Of a stretch of DNA of 63,542 bases, positions 33,740 through 42,891 are shown one piece after another. Origin of the DNA: Bacteroidales bacterium UBA1754 (GTDB taxonomy: Bacteria > Bacteroidota > Bacteroidia > Bacteroidales > Paludibacteraceae); NCBI GenBank assembly GCA_002315615.1, contig DCHK01000070.1, positions 1 through 63,542 of the forward strand, given 5' to 3'. Under the pieces are notes generated by a model, which saw nothing but the letters and a program-made list of their open reading frames with translations, did not search any database and was not told the origin of the DNA. How positions within the stretch are numbered: position 1 is the first letter of the stretch; each line of letters opens with the position of its first letter. Position numbers and translations under genes: made by a program.

Positions 33740-35758
33740 ATGAGTTATTTGAGTTTTGATAGAACATTGGTTGTGAACTTGGAGAAATCTCTTAAAAAAG
33801 AAGTTCTTCATACCAATCATTCTGGCGCATATAGTGCAACTACCATTGTAAATTGCAATACTCGTAAGTTTCACGGACAATTGGTAACGCCTGTGCCTTC
33901 GATAGGACCAGGACGTTATGTGCTGCTTTCGTCTTTCGACGAAACTGTGATTCAACACGGAGCAGAATTTAATTTGGGCTTGCATAAATATAACGGAAGT
34001 TTCTCGCCGAATGGACATAAATATATGAGAAGATTTGATTATGAAGAAATCTCTCGTACGGTTTATCGCGTAGGTGGCGTGTTGTTGCAAAAAGAATGTT
34101 TGTTGGTGAAAAATGAAGCACGTTTGCTCATTCGCTACAAACTTTTGGAGGCTCTTTCGTCAATAAAAATGCGTTTCAAACCTTTTTTGGCTTTTCGTAG
34201 TGTTAATGATCTTTGTTTTGAAAATAGTATGTTGAACAAAGATTATCAGGCTGTTGACAACGGAATAGCAATGTCGCTTTATCCGAATTATCCAATGCTG
34301 AATATGCAATTCTCGAAAAAGGTTGAGTATGTGCATGTGCCAGATTGGTATCGTGGAATTGAATACCCAAAAGAGCAAGAACGTGGTTATGCTTATTCTG
34401 AAGATTTGTTCGTTCCAGGATATTTTGAACTTACGTTGCGTTCTGACGAAGATGTTATTTTCTCGGCTGGCATTGAAGAAATTTCGCCTCGTTCTATCAA
34501 ATCTTTGTGGAATAAAGAGTGCGAACAAAGGGTGGAACAAAACGATATGTTTGGATGCTTGAAAAAGTCTGCATTCCAATTTTATAAAGACGTGCAAGAT
34601 AAACAATATATTTTGGCAGGTTACCCTTGGTTTTCTTGTTTGGCGCGTAATCAATTCCTCGCTTTGCCAGGTGTAACTTTGGCAGTGGGGAAGACTGATT
34701 TCTTTGAAAAAGTAATGAAAACTTCTATCGAAGAAATTAAAAATTTTATTGAATATGAACGTTTTGAGCATGCTCAAAGTCAAAATGATAAAAAAGCAAA
34801 ATCTGCAACAGACAAAAAAGAAGAATTGAAGATTGTAGAAAAGCCGTTGCATTATATTCGTGAAATAAATTCGCCCGACGCATTGTTGTGGTTTGTTTGG
34901 GCTGTTCAACAATATGCCGAGTATGAATCGGAAGAAAAGGCTTTTGAAAAATATGGCGATATTTTGCTTGAAATTGTCGATTTTATTAGAACTCAAAATC
35001 ATCCAAGATTGAACGTTCATAGTAATGGTTTATTATTTACTGAAGGTAGAACCGAAGCGGCTTCGTGGATGAATGCGATAGAAGATGGCAGACCAATTAC
35101 GCCTCGAACTGGTTACGTGGTTGAAATAAATGCGTTGTGGTACAATGCACTAAAATATGCTGTGCAAGTTGCAACGAAAAAAGAAGATAATCGTTTGTCT
35201 GAGGTTTTGGATTGTCAAGCAGAATTGGCAAGACAATCGTTTGTTGAGACGTTTTGGAATGGTGTATATCTAAATGATTATGTGATAGATAATTATGCCG
35301 ACAAAGAAGTGCGTCCGAATATGATTTTTGCTGTGTCATTACCATTTTCTCCTTTGGATAAAAAACAACAAAAATCGGTTGTTGATATATGTTCTAAAGA
35401 GTTACTCACACCAAAAGGTTTGCGTAGTTTGAGTCCAAAAAGCGGATGCTACCGACCGATGTATATCGGTGGTCAACTTGAACGCGACCGCAACTACCAC
35501 AATGGTCCAGTTTGGCCTTGGTTGATAGGAGCATATTCAGAAGCATATTTGAAAATTTACAAAAATAGTGGCGTTTCTTTTATAGAAAGAATGATGGCTG
35601 GTTTCGATGGTTCTATGCGCGAACTTTGCGTAGGTACAATCAGCGAATTGAACGATGGTAATCCTCCTTTTAAAGGACACGGAGCAATGTCGTTCGCTAC
35701 AAGTGTGGCTGCTATTTTACGAGTACTTACTATGTTAAAAAAATACAATAGCAAATGA
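33740..35758 (+). CDS. Glycogen debranching enzyme (amylo-alpha-1,6-glucosidase, GH133-like)
   Basis: A 672 aa cytoplasmic enzyme expected to remove alpha-1,6 branches of glycogen. The N-terminal GDE_N beta domain (about 1-260, with TNHSGAYSATTIVNCNTRKFHG) precedes an (alpha/alpha)6 barrel (about 290-670) with PWFSCLARNQFLALPG, the TEGRTEAASWMNA segment and the closing HNGPVWPWLIGAYSEAY. This is the prokaryotic/archaeal GDE type, not a GH13 enzyme. A possible promoter (TTTG at 33677, 20 bases, TAACTTGC) lies upstream. Its TGA overlaps the glycosyltransferase ATG by four bases (ATGA), indicating coupled translation in a three-gene alpha-glucan operon. Confidence 0.9.
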   Translation: MSYLSFDRTLVVNLEKSLKKEVLHTNHSGAYSATTIVNCNTRKFHGQLVTPVPSIGPGRYVLLSSFDETVIQHGAEFNLGLHKYNGSFSPNGHKYMRRFDYEEISRTVYRVGGVLLQKECLLVKNEARLLIRYKLLEALSSIKMRFKPFLAFRSVNDLCFENSMLNKDYQAVDNGIAMSLYPNYPMLNMQFSKKVEYVHVPDWYRGIEYPKEQERGYAYSEDLFVPGYFELTLRSDEDVIFSAGIEEISPRSIKSLWNKECEQRVEQNDMFGCLKKSAFQFYKDVQDKQYILAGYPWFSCLARNQFLALPGVTLAVGKTDFFEKVMKTSIEEIKNFIEYERFEHAQSQNDKKAKSATDKKEELKIVEKPLHYIREINSPDALLWFVWAVQQYAEYESEEKAFEKYGDILLEIVDFIRTQNHPRLNVHSNGLLFTEGRTEAASWMNAIEDGRPITPRTGYVVEINALWYNALKYAVQVATKKEDNRLSEVLDCQAELARQSFVETFWNGVYLNDYVIDNYADKEVRPNMIFAVSLPFSPLDKKQQKSVVDICSKELLTPKGLRSLSPKSGCYRPMYIGGQLERDRNYHNGPVWPWLIGAYSEAYLKIYKNSGVSFIERMMAGFDGSMRELCVGTISELNDGNPPFKGHGAMSFATSVAAILRVLTMLKKYNSK

Positions 35759-37014
35759 AAGCATTGATGTTTGGTTGGGAGTTTCCTCCTCATATTCTTG
35801 GAGGTTTGGGAACGGCGAGCTACGGGCTTACAAAAGGTATGTCGTTGCAAAACGATATGGAAATTACTTTTGTGATACCGAAACCTCATGGTGACGAAGA
35901 CCAAAGTTTCTTGAAAATAATTGGTGCTTGCAATGTGCCTATTGTTTGGCGAGAAAATTCTTGGGAACACGTCAATTGGCGTATTGGGAAACAAATGAAT
36001 CCTGATGAATATTTTTGGTTGAGAAATGGCATTCATTACGATTTTTCGCGCATTTATACCAATGATTTAGGATGTGTTGATTTTTCTGGTCGTTATCCAG
36101 ACAATTTGGTGGAAGAAATTTACAACTACGAGGCTGTAGCAAGCGTGTTGGCTCATCAGTTGGATTTTGACATCATTCATTCGCACGATTGGCTGACTTA
36201 TCCTGCTGGAATTTTTGCAAAACAAATTTCTGGCAAACCTTTAGTAATTCATGTTCATGCTACCGATTTCGACCGCTCTCGAGGTCAGGTAAATCCTGTG
36301 GTTTACGACATTGAAAAACGTGGTATGGATATGGCAGATCATATTATTACTGTAAGTAATCTTACAAGAAATACAGTAATCGAGCGTTATCATCAAGACC
36401 CTCGCAAAGTAACTACAGTTCATAATGCAGTGGAACCATTGGCTAATGTAGAACGCTTTCAAAAAACACCTCGCGAAGATAAGGTGGTAACATTTTTGGG
36501 ACGAATTACTATGCAAAAAGGACCTGAATATTTCGTGGAAGCGGCTGCAAAAGTATTGGAACGCACAAAAGATGTTCGTTTCGTAATGGCAGGTAGTGGC
36601 GACAAAATGAACGAAATGATTGATTTGGTAACTCGCCGAAATATTGCCGACCGTTTTCATTTTACAGGTTTCTTGAAAGGCGACCAAGTGCACCAAATGT
36701 TGGCAGAAAGTGATGTTTACATTATGCCTTCTGTGTCTGAACCTTTCGGAATTTCGCCTTTGGAAGCAATGCAAGTTGGTACGCCTTCTATAATATCTAA
36801 ACAGTCAGGTTGTGCCGAAATTTTGGAACACGCTATAAAGACTGATTATTGGGACATTGACGCAATGGCTGATGCAATTTATTCTATTGTGAAATATCCT
36901 GCAATGTATAAAAGTTTGCGCGAAGAAGGTCGCAACGAGGTGAACAATATCAAATGGGAATATGCAGGACAAAAAGTTCGTGCTATTTACGATAATTTAT
37001 TAAGAAACAAATAA
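35755..37014 (+). CDS. GT-B glycosyltransferase, probable glycogen synthase
   Basis: A 419 aa GT-B-fold transferase. The N-terminal MFGWEFPPHILGGLGTASYGL matches the glycogen/starch-synthase style start, with a GG loop binding the nucleotide. DIIHSHDWLTYPAG and HVHATDFDRSRG follow. The C-terminal domain has FLGRITMQKGPEYFVEAA and the E-x7-E motif in SEPFGISPLEAMQVG. Its position between a debranching enzyme and a GH57 protein makes an alpha-1,4-glucan synthase the best guess; GT4 enzymes with other acceptors look similar. The donor (UDP- or ADP-glucose) is not decidable. It overlaps the upstream gene by 4 bases and ends 11 bases before the next. Confidence 0.82.
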   Translation: MKALMFGWEFPPHILGGLGTASYGLTKGMSLQNDMEITFVIPKPHGDEDQSFLKIIGACNVPIVWRENSWEHVNWRIGKQMNPDEYFWLRNGIHYDFSRIYTNDLGCVDFSGRYPDNLVEEIYNYEAVASVLAHQLDFDIIHSHDWLTYPAGIFAKQISGKPLVIHVHATDFDRSRGQVNPVVYDIEKRGMDMADHIITVSNLTRNTVIERYHQDPRKVTTVHNAVEPLANVERFQKTPREDKVVTFLGRITMQKGPEYFVEAAAKVLERTKDVRFVMAGSGDKMNEMIDLVTRRNIADRFHFTGFLKGDQVHQMLAESDVYIMPSVSEPFGISPLEAMQVGTPSIISKQSGCAEILEHAIKTDYWDIDAMADAIYSIVKYPAMYKSLREEGRNEVNNIKWEYAGQKVRAIYDNLLRNK

Positions 37015-37025
37015 ACATTATAGTT

Positions 37026-38318
37026 ATGAAAAATATTTGCTTTTATTTTCAGATTCATCAACCGTTTCGTTTGAAAAAGTATCGTTTTTTCAATATTGGA
37101 ACAGACCACTATTATTACGATGATTTTCTGAATGAAGAAAAGATTTCGTATATAGTAAATAATTCTTACCTTCCTGCAAATCAGGCAATTTTGGAAATGA
37201 TTCGCAGTTCTAACAAGAAATTCAAATGCGCGTTTTCTATATCTGGTCCTGCTTTGGAACAAATTGAACAACACGCACCAGAGTTGATTGATAGTTTCCG
37301 CGAGTTGGCTGCAACAGGTTGTGTAGAATTTTTGGCAGAGCCATACGCTCATTCGTTGGCTTCGCTTTACGACGAAAATGAATTTGCCGAACAAATAAAG
37401 ATGCACGCCGAACGCATTACCGAACTTTTTGGTAAAAAACCGACTGCCGTCAGAAATGCAGAATTGATTTATTCTGACGAAATTGGTGCAATGGTTGCCA
37501 AAATGGGCTACAAAACAATGTTGGTCGAAGGTGCACGTCACATTTTGGGTTGGCGCAGTCCAAACTATGTTTATAGTCATTCGTACAACAATAAATTGCG
37601 ACTTTTGGTTAGAAACTACAAAATGAGCGACGATATTTCGTTCCGTTTCTCAAATTGTTCTTGGTCAGATTTTCCATTGACAGCGGAAAAATATACCGAT
37701 TGGATTGCTGCAATGCCTGCAGAGGAGCAAGTGCTTAACATTTGGATGGGATATGAATCTATCGGTGTGTTCCAAAATCGTGAGTCGGGAATATTTGAAT
37801 TTTTGAAAGCATTGCCGTATCAAGCCATTGCTAAAGGTTTGTCATTTGTTACACCAAGCGAGGCAACTGAAAAGAATAAACCTATCGATAAGTTGAATGT
37901 AAATACTCCAATTGGTTGGAGTGGCGAGGAAAAAGACCTCAGCGTTTGGATGGGAAACAACTTGCAACAAGAAGCGCTCGAAAAATTGTATTCTGTTAGC
38001 GAACGTGTTCGTTTGTGTTCTGATAAACCTTTGCTTTGGGATTGGATGAATCTTCAGTCAACAGACAATTTCCGTTATATGAGTCATAAAGATGCTTGGG
38101 GAACGAATTACGAAAGTCCTTACGAAGCGTTTATCAATTATATGAACGTTCTTTCCGATTTCTTGCAACGTGTTAATTCTCAGTTCCCAGAATCTATTGA
38201 AAACGAGGAATTGAACGAGCTCTTGAAAATTATCAATAATCAAGAATTGAAAATTGAACAATTGAAAGAAGAATTGAAGAAAAAAGAAGAAAGCGAAAAA
38301 CCTTCTTCTAAAAAATAA
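37026..38318 (+). CDS. GH57 alpha-amylase-like protein with an altered catalytic pair
   Basis: A 430 aa cytoplasmic protein (no signal peptide) of glycoside hydrolase family 57. Conserved region 1 is IHQP (10-13). Region 3 is VRNAELIY with the expected nucleophile E146. In region 4 the acid/base aspartate position reads WMGYESIG, with Gly242 where active GH57 enzymes carry Asp. Bacteroidota GH57 alpha-amylase-like homologues missing one or both catalytic residues have been described, so this protein may be inactive or use another acid. The last 45 residues form a Lys/Glu coiled coil. It closes the alpha-glucan operon and might bind or scaffold glycogen rather than cut it. Confidence 0.85.
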   Translation: MKNICFYFQIHQPFRLKKYRFFNIGTDHYYYDDFLNEEKISYIVNNSYLPANQAILEMIRSSNKKFKCAFSISGPALEQIEQHAPELIDSFRELAATGCVEFLAEPYAHSLASLYDENEFAEQIKMHAERITELFGKKPTAVRNAELIYSDEIGAMVAKMGYKTMLVEGARHILGWRSPNYVYSHSYNNKLRLLVRNYKMSDDISFRFSNCSWSDFPLTAEKYTDWIAAMPAEEQVLNIWMGYESIGVFQNRESGIFEFLKALPYQAIAKGLSFVTPSEATEKNKPIDKLNVNTPIGWSGEEKDLSVWMGNNLQQEALEKLYSVSERVRLCSDKPLLWDWMNLQSTDNFRYMSHKDAWGTNYESPYEAFINYMNVLSDFLQRVNSQFPESIENEELNELLKIINNQELKIEQLKEELKKKEESEKPSSKK

Positions 38319-38338
38319 TTCTTAGAATATAAAATTGA

Positions 38339-38376
38339 AAAATAGGTGTTTGTCTGTTGATAAATGCCTATTTTTT
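38339..38376 (+). terminator. Terminator after the alpha-glucan operon
   Basis: AAAATAGG (38339-38346) pairs with CCTATTTT (38367-38374), with an inner TTT/AAA pair and a T-run. Confidence 0.75.
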
Positions 38377-38377
38377 G

Positions 38378-38410
38378 TTTGTCGCAAATTGAAAAAATAG
38401 GTTATATTTG
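38378..38410 (+). promoter_or_regulatory. Promoter for priA
   Basis: TTTG (38378-38381), 21 bases, TATATTTG (38403-38410), both exact. It begins immediately after the terminator T-run. Confidence 0.75.
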
Positions 38411-38430
38411 TTAAAAATTAGAAGTTTGTT

Positions 38431-40839
38431 TTGCTTTACGTAGATGTCATATTGCCTTTCCCGTTGGAAAATCTTTACACTTACATTTTGCCCGAAAATT
38501 TAAGTGCTAAAATTGGTGTGCGTGTGCTTGTGCCTTTTGGTGCAAGGCGTGTGTATGCTGGCATTGTGGCAGAAGTGCGAAATGATGCACCTAATGCTGA
38601 TTTTTCGTACAAAGAAGTGATTGATGTTCTTGATGCAGAACCTATTCTTTTGCCCAATCAGTTGAAACTTTGGCAGTGGATAGCGAAGTATTATTGTTGC
38701 TCGCTTGGTGATGTGTTCAAAATGGCGATGCCATCGGAATTTCGTTTAGAGAGCGAAACTGTTTTGAAAAGGACAGAAGATTGTTCGTTAGATTCTGTCA
38801 AACTTTCTTCAAACGAGCAAAAGATAATGGATGTTTTTGCAGATGGAAAAGTACACGAATTGTCATCTTTGCAAAAAGAATTGGGCGTAAAAAATGCTTT
38901 TGTTTCGGTTCGAAAACTAATTGATAAAAATATTCTTTCGCTTCACGAAGAAGTGGTGGAAACTTATCGACCTTTGCAAGAAACATATGTCAGTTTTTTG
39001 TCTATACCACAAAAGAAATTGACCGAAAAACAGCAAAAAATTGTGCATTTTTTTCAAGAAAATCAAATAACGGAGTTGCCAAAAGCAAAGTTGAAAAACG
39101 AATTAGATATTTCTGATGCTGTAATTTCTACTGCTGTTAAGAACGGAATTGTAGAACTTGTAAAGAAGGAAAAAAGCAGAATAGCAGAAAAAAAGTTCGA
39201 ATCGCAACGGGAGTTTACTTTGAGCGATGCACAACAAACTGCCTTTGATGAAATTGAAAAACAATTTTTAGAGAAAAATATTGTTTTGCTTCACGGAGTT
39301 ACATCGTCTGGTAAAACGGAAATTTACATTCGCTTGATTCAAAATTTGATTTCGCAAGGTAAGCAAGTGTTGTATTTGGTTCCTGAAATTGCTTTGACAA
39401 CGCAGCTTACATCGCGTTTGCAAGAAGTGTTTGGAAACGATTTGGGAATTTATCATTCTGGTTTTTCCAATAATCAACGTGTGGAAATTTGGAAACGGAT
39501 GCTTGGCGACAATCCTTATAAAATAATGCTTGGTACACGCTCTGCCATTTTTTTGCCGTTCAAAAATATTGCACTTACTGTTATTGACGAGGAACAAGAA
39601 ACATCGTACAAACAACAAGAAATGTTGCCTCGCTACCACGCACGAACTGTGGCAGTTATGCTTGGTAAAATAAATGGGTCGAAAATATTGTTGGGAACTG
39701 CCACGCCTTCTGTCGAAAGCGAATACAATGTAAAAACTGGAAAGTACGGTAAAGTTTTGCTTAATGAGCGTTATGGAAATGTGAGTTTACCCGAAATTAT
39801 TGTTGCAGATGTAAAAGAATTGCGCCGTAAAAAACAGATGAAATCTCCCATTTTTTCGCCAATTCTAATTGAAAAAATGCAAGAAGCGTTGAATAAAAAA
39901 GAGCAAATAATTCTTTTTCAAAATCATCGAGGATATGCGTCGGTAGTCGAGTGTGCCGATTGTGGTTATGTGCCACATTGTCGGGTTTGCGACGTTAGCC
40001 TAACGTCTCATCAGTATTCAAAAGTGTTGGTGTGCCATTATTGCGGACGTAATTACACTCTGCCCAAAGTTTGTCCAAAATGTGGAAAATCAAATTTTAC
40101 CGACAAGGGTTTCGGAACCGAAAGGGTAGAAGAAGAGGTTCAAAATCTTTTTCCTTCGGCTCGTGTGGCACGTTTGGATTTCGATACTACGCGAAAAAAA
40201 CATTCGTATGAAGAAATTATTTCGTCTTTCGAAAATGGCGAAACGGATATTCTTGTTGGTACTCAAATGGTTAGCAAAGGACTTGATTTTGACAATGTGA
40301 GCGTGGTTGGTGTTATAAATGCTGATTCTATGCTAAATCTTCCTGATTTTCGCGCTAATGAACAAGCATTCCAAATGTTGATGCAAGTGAGTGGCAGGGC
40401 TGGTCGAAGAAATTGCAAAGGAACTGTCGTTGTGCAAACTTCGCAAGCCGAACATCCAATTATAAAGCAAGTTTTGACTGCTGATTTTTCGCAAATGCTT
40501 AACAGTCAACTTCTTGAAAGATACAATTTCCATTATCCACCTTATTTTCGCTTGGTTTCACTTTCGTTGCGTCATCGCGACAAAGATGTGCTTCATCGTG
40601 CCTCGCTGTCTTTGTATGATTTGTTGCGAAAGTCTTTCGCACCTGAATTCATTCTTGGACCAGAAATTCCTCCAGTTTCGCGAGTGAAACTAATGTACAC
40701 CGAGCGTTTTTTGATAAAAATGGATATTCGGCAAAAAAGTGAAGATATGAAAACAAAGATAAAGTTTGCTATAGAACAAATGCTTTCGCAAAAAGAATAT
40801 CAATACGTGCAAACTTTGTACGATGTTGACCCGATGTAA
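38431..40839 (+). CDS. priA: Primosomal replication restart helicase PriA
   Basis: 3'-to-5' helicase that reloads the replisome at stalled forks. The N-terminal DNA-binding domain (VDVILPFPLENLYTYILP) is followed by Walker A GVTSSGKTEIY (about 288-298), motif II IDEEQETSYKQQ and GTATPSVES. A zinc-binding insertion has eight cysteines (CADCGYVPHCRVC...CHYCG...CPKCG). Motifs V-VI are GTQMVSKGLDFDNV and QVSGRAGR. The length of 802 aa is normal for Bacteroidota. Motif II reads DEEQ where DEEH is usual. Start: the in-frame TAG at 38419 leaves only the TTG at 38431; no ATG precedes the conserved N-terminus. Own promoter; converges with the next gene. Confidence 0.94.
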   Translation: MLYVDVILPFPLENLYTYILPENLSAKIGVRVLVPFGARRVYAGIVAEVRNDAPNADFSYKEVIDVLDAEPILLPNQLKLWQWIAKYYCCSLGDVFKMAMPSEFRLESETVLKRTEDCSLDSVKLSSNEQKIMDVFADGKVHELSSLQKELGVKNAFVSVRKLIDKNILSLHEEVVETYRPLQETYVSFLSIPQKKLTEKQQKIVHFFQENQITELPKAKLKNELDISDAVISTAVKNGIVELVKKEKSRIAEKKFESQREFTLSDAQQTAFDEIEKQFLEKNIVLLHGVTSSGKTEIYIRLIQNLISQGKQVLYLVPEIALTTQLTSRLQEVFGNDLGIYHSGFSNNQRVEIWKRMLGDNPYKIMLGTRSAIFLPFKNIALTVIDEEQETSYKQQEMLPRYHARTVAVMLGKINGSKILLGTATPSVESEYNVKTGKYGKVLLNERYGNVSLPEIIVADVKELRRKKQMKSPIFSPILIEKMQEALNKKEQIILFQNHRGYASVVECADCGYVPHCRVCDVSLTSHQYSKVLVCHYCGRNYTLPKVCPKCGKSNFTDKGFGTERVEEEVQNLFPSARVARLDFDTTRKKHSYEEIISSFENGETDILVGTQMVSKGLDFDNVSVVGVINADSMLNLPDFRANEQAFQMLMQVSGRAGRRNCKGTVVVQTSQAEHPIIKQVLTADFSQMLNSQLLERYNFHYPPYFRLVSLSLRHRDKDVLHRASLSLYDLLRKSFAPEFILGPEIPPVSRVKLMYTERFLIKMDIRQKSEDMKTKIKFAIEQMLSQKEYQYVQTLYDVDPM

Positions 40840-40841
40840 AA

Positions 40842-40884
40842 AAAAGTAGGAGAAAGTTTTTTTTGAAAACTCCCTCCTGCTTTT
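40842..40884. terminator. Bidirectional terminator between priA and the oxoamine synthase
   Basis: AAAAGTAGGAG (40842-40852) pairs with CTCCTGCTTTT (40874-40884) with one G-T pair. Inner GTTTT/GAAAAC extends the stem. Runs of A and T on either side serve both strands. Confidence 0.85.
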
Positions 40885-40909
40885 GAGATTAAACTAAATT
40901 CTAATAGTG

Positions 40910-42163
40910 TTATTTCAACATAGAAATACTTGCAATAGCATCTGTGTTGTATTTTCCAGATTCCAAGTTTGCTTTAATTTCAGAGAATGCTTTAATTGTG
41001 TAATTTACATCTTCCAAAGTGTGTGTTGCTGTAGGAATCAAGCGCAACAAAAGTTCGCCTTTTGGAATAACTGGATAAATAACGATAGAGCAGAACAAAT
41101 TGTAGTTCTCACGCAAATCCATAACCAAGTTTGTGCCTTCTGCAGGGTTTCCTGACAAGTAAACAGGTGTAACCATTGATTTTGTTTTGCCAAGGTTAAA
41201 TCCTTTTTCTTTCAAACCACCTTGCAATGCATTGACGATAGTCCAAAGTTTTTCGCGCAACTCTGGTTTAGTTCTCAAAAGTTCCAAACGTTTAAGAGCG
41301 CCTTCAACTATTGGCATAGGAAGTGATTTTGCGTAGATTTGAGAACGCATATTGTAACGCAAATAGTTGATAATTGTTTCTTTACCAGCAATAAAGCCAC
41401 CAATCAAAGCCATTGATTTTGCAAATGTTGCAAAGCAAAGGTCAACTTTGTCAAGTACACCAAAATGTTCAGCAGTACCTCTTCCGTTAGGACCCATAGA
41501 ACCGAATCCGTGAGCATCGTCAACCAACAAACGGAATTCGTATTTGTCTTTCAATGCAACAATTTCGTCCAACTGACCAAGAACACCAGACATACCAAAA
41601 ACACCTTCGGTGATAACTAAAACACCACCATTTTGTTTTTCTGCCAAAGCGCAAGCGCGAGCCAATTGTTTTTCAAGACTTTCCATATCATTGTGCTGAT
41701 AAACAAAACGTTTACCAATATGGAGTCGCATACCATCAATAATACAAGCGTGTGCGTTTGAATCATATACGATAACATCGTTGCGGTGGCAAAGTGTATC
41801 AATGATAGAAACCATACCTTGGTATCCGAAGTTCAAAAGGTATGCATCTTCTTTTTGCATAAATTCTGCTAATTGACCTTCAAGTTTTTCGTGCAAACTT
41901 GTTTGTCCAGACATCATTCTGGCACCCATAGGGTAACCAAGACCCCATTTTGCAGCACCTTCAGCGTCGGCTTTTCTTACTTCAGGATGATTGGCCAAAC
42001 CAATGTAGTTGTTCAAACTCCAGTTAAGTACTTCTCTGCCACGGAAAGTCATGTGTGGGCCGATTTCACCTTCCAATTTCGGGAACATAAAGTATCCGTG
42101 AGCCTCTTTGTAGTATTGACCTAATGGGCCCTGATTGTCTTCAATTTTCTTAAATATATCCAC
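40910..42163 (-). CDS. Alpha-oxoamine synthase family PLP enzyme
   Basis: A 417 aa PLP enzyme of the family containing serine palmitoyltransferase, glycine C-acetyltransferase (KBL), BioF and ALA synthase. Visible features are SLNNYIGLANHPEV, the DSNAHACIIDGMRL histidine that stacks on PLP, VDDAHGFG (D215-D216) and the PLP lysine K249 in FATFAKSMALIGG. The C-terminal RLIPTATHTLEDV block is typical. Which acyl-CoA and amino acid are used cannot be decided. Sphingolipid-making Bacteroidales have a serine palmitoyltransferase, but the N-terminal 45 residues here differ from the SPTs I recall, so I leave it as a family call. It is a single gene on the minus strand. Confidence 0.82.
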   Translation of the reverse strand: MDIFKKIEDNQGPLGQYYKEAHGYFMFPKLEGEIGPHMTFRGREVLNWSLNNYIGLANHPEVRKADAEGAAKWGLGYPMGARMMSGQTSLHEKLEGQLAEFMQKEDAYLLNFGYQGMVSIIDTLCHRNDVIVYDSNAHACIIDGMRLHIGKRFVYQHNDMESLEKQLARACALAEKQNGGVLVITEGVFGMSGVLGQLDEIVALKDKYEFRLLVDDAHGFGSMGPNGRGTAEHFGVLDKVDLCFATFAKSMALIGGFIAGKETIINYLRYNMRSQIYAKSLPMPIVEGALKRLELLRTKPELREKLWTIVNALQGGLKEKGFNLGKTKSMVTPVYLSGNPAEGTNLVMDLRENYNLFCSIVIYPVIPKGELLLRLIPTATHTLEDVNYTIKAFSEIKANLESGKYNTDAIASISMLK

Positions 42164-42193
42164 TTTTCTAAAAATTTAATGAATAAAACTTCG

Positions 42194-42201
42194 CAAAGTT
42201 A
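42194..42201 (-). promoter_or_regulatory. -7 box before the oxoamine synthase
   Basis: On the minus strand TAACTTTG matches TAnnTTTG exactly, 30 bases before the start. No -33 TTTG is seen at the usual distance. Confidence 0.5.
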
Positions 42202-42268
42202 TACTTTTTGATGTAAAGAATGAAATTGTTTGACGTTTTTTTTATTTTTGTTTGACCTTGACTTTTTC

Positions 42269-42300
42269 TTTGCAAAATCACATTATTAGTATTATTTTTG
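42269..42300 (+). promoter_or_regulatory. Promoter for the YIP1-smpB unit
   Basis: TTTG (42269-42272), 20 bases, TATTTTTG (42293-42300), both exact; the ATG lies 12 bases further on. The TTG at 42298 in the same frame belongs to this box, which argues against it being the start codon. Confidence 0.8.
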
Positions 42301-42312
42301 CGCTCAATAGTT

Positions 42313-42891
42313 ATGAAAGAGATAGCAAAACATATTTATTTGAAGTTGAAGTTTTTACTTACGCAACCATCCGAAGCGTGGGAAAGATTCTCGAATGAAG
42401 ACGAAGAAAATTATATCCGTACAATGATTATTCCGTTGTTGTGCGCAGTAGTTTTTTGTATGTTTCTTGGGCAGATATTGTCTTCTGAACTTGATGTTCA
42501 TAAATGGACTTTCGAATCTTTTAAGTTTGTTTTCTCTTATCTGTTCGGATATTTTATTTCAAAGCATTTGTTGCAGATGGCAATGCCAAATTTGGACGAA
42601 AAAAAAAGTACGGTGCTTGTGGTGTATTCGTATTCAATAATGTTACTGACTGACGTTTTTTCGGCTTTTCTCAATGACGAAGATTTGATTCGATTTTTGT
42701 TTTATGTCGTTGCAATGTTTTTGCTGTACAAGTCTGAACCTATTTTTAATAGTCGAAAATGGGAAACGGTAAAATATGTTTCGGTAACTATGTTGGTCAT
42801 TGTTGTGATGCCGTTTTTGCTTCGAAAAATTTTGGGAGGACTGATGTCTTGCTCTGATTTGGTGGTATCTTTTGTTATGAAATATGTGTAA
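42313..42891 (+). CDS. YIP1-family-like integral membrane protein
   Basis: A 192 aa protein with an amphipathic N-terminus (EIAKHIYLKLKFLLTQPSEAWERF, typical of bacterial YIP1-domain proteins) and about five hydrophobic helices (about 45-62, 76-95, 103-125, 128-143 and 157-180). Bacterial members have no agreed function. The frame opens at a TTG at 42298, but this is inside the promoter, so the ATG at 42313 is chosen. Its TAA shares one base with the smpB ATG (TAATG), implying translational coupling to a ribosome-rescue gene. Confidence 0.7.
   Translation: MKEIAKHIYLKLKFLLTQPSEAWERFSNEDEENYIRTMIIPLLCAVVFCMFLGQILSSELDVHKWTFESFKFVFSYLFGYFISKHLLQMAMPNLDEKKSTVLVVYSYSIMLLTDVFSAFLNDEDLIRFLFYVVAMFLLYKSEPIFNSRKWETVKYVSVTMLVIVVMPFLLRKILGGLMSCSDLVVSFVMKYV

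Noticed and set aside
34160..35020. 286-codon minus-strand frame opposite the debranching enzyme
   Set aside because: Long but antisense to a well-supported enzyme; Phe/Leu/Ile-rich composition typical of shadow frames in AT-rich DNA.
40910..42163. Firm assignment as serine palmitoyltransferase
   Set aside because: Family residues fit, but the N-terminal region does not match SPTs I can recall; several alpha-oxoamine synthases remain possible.
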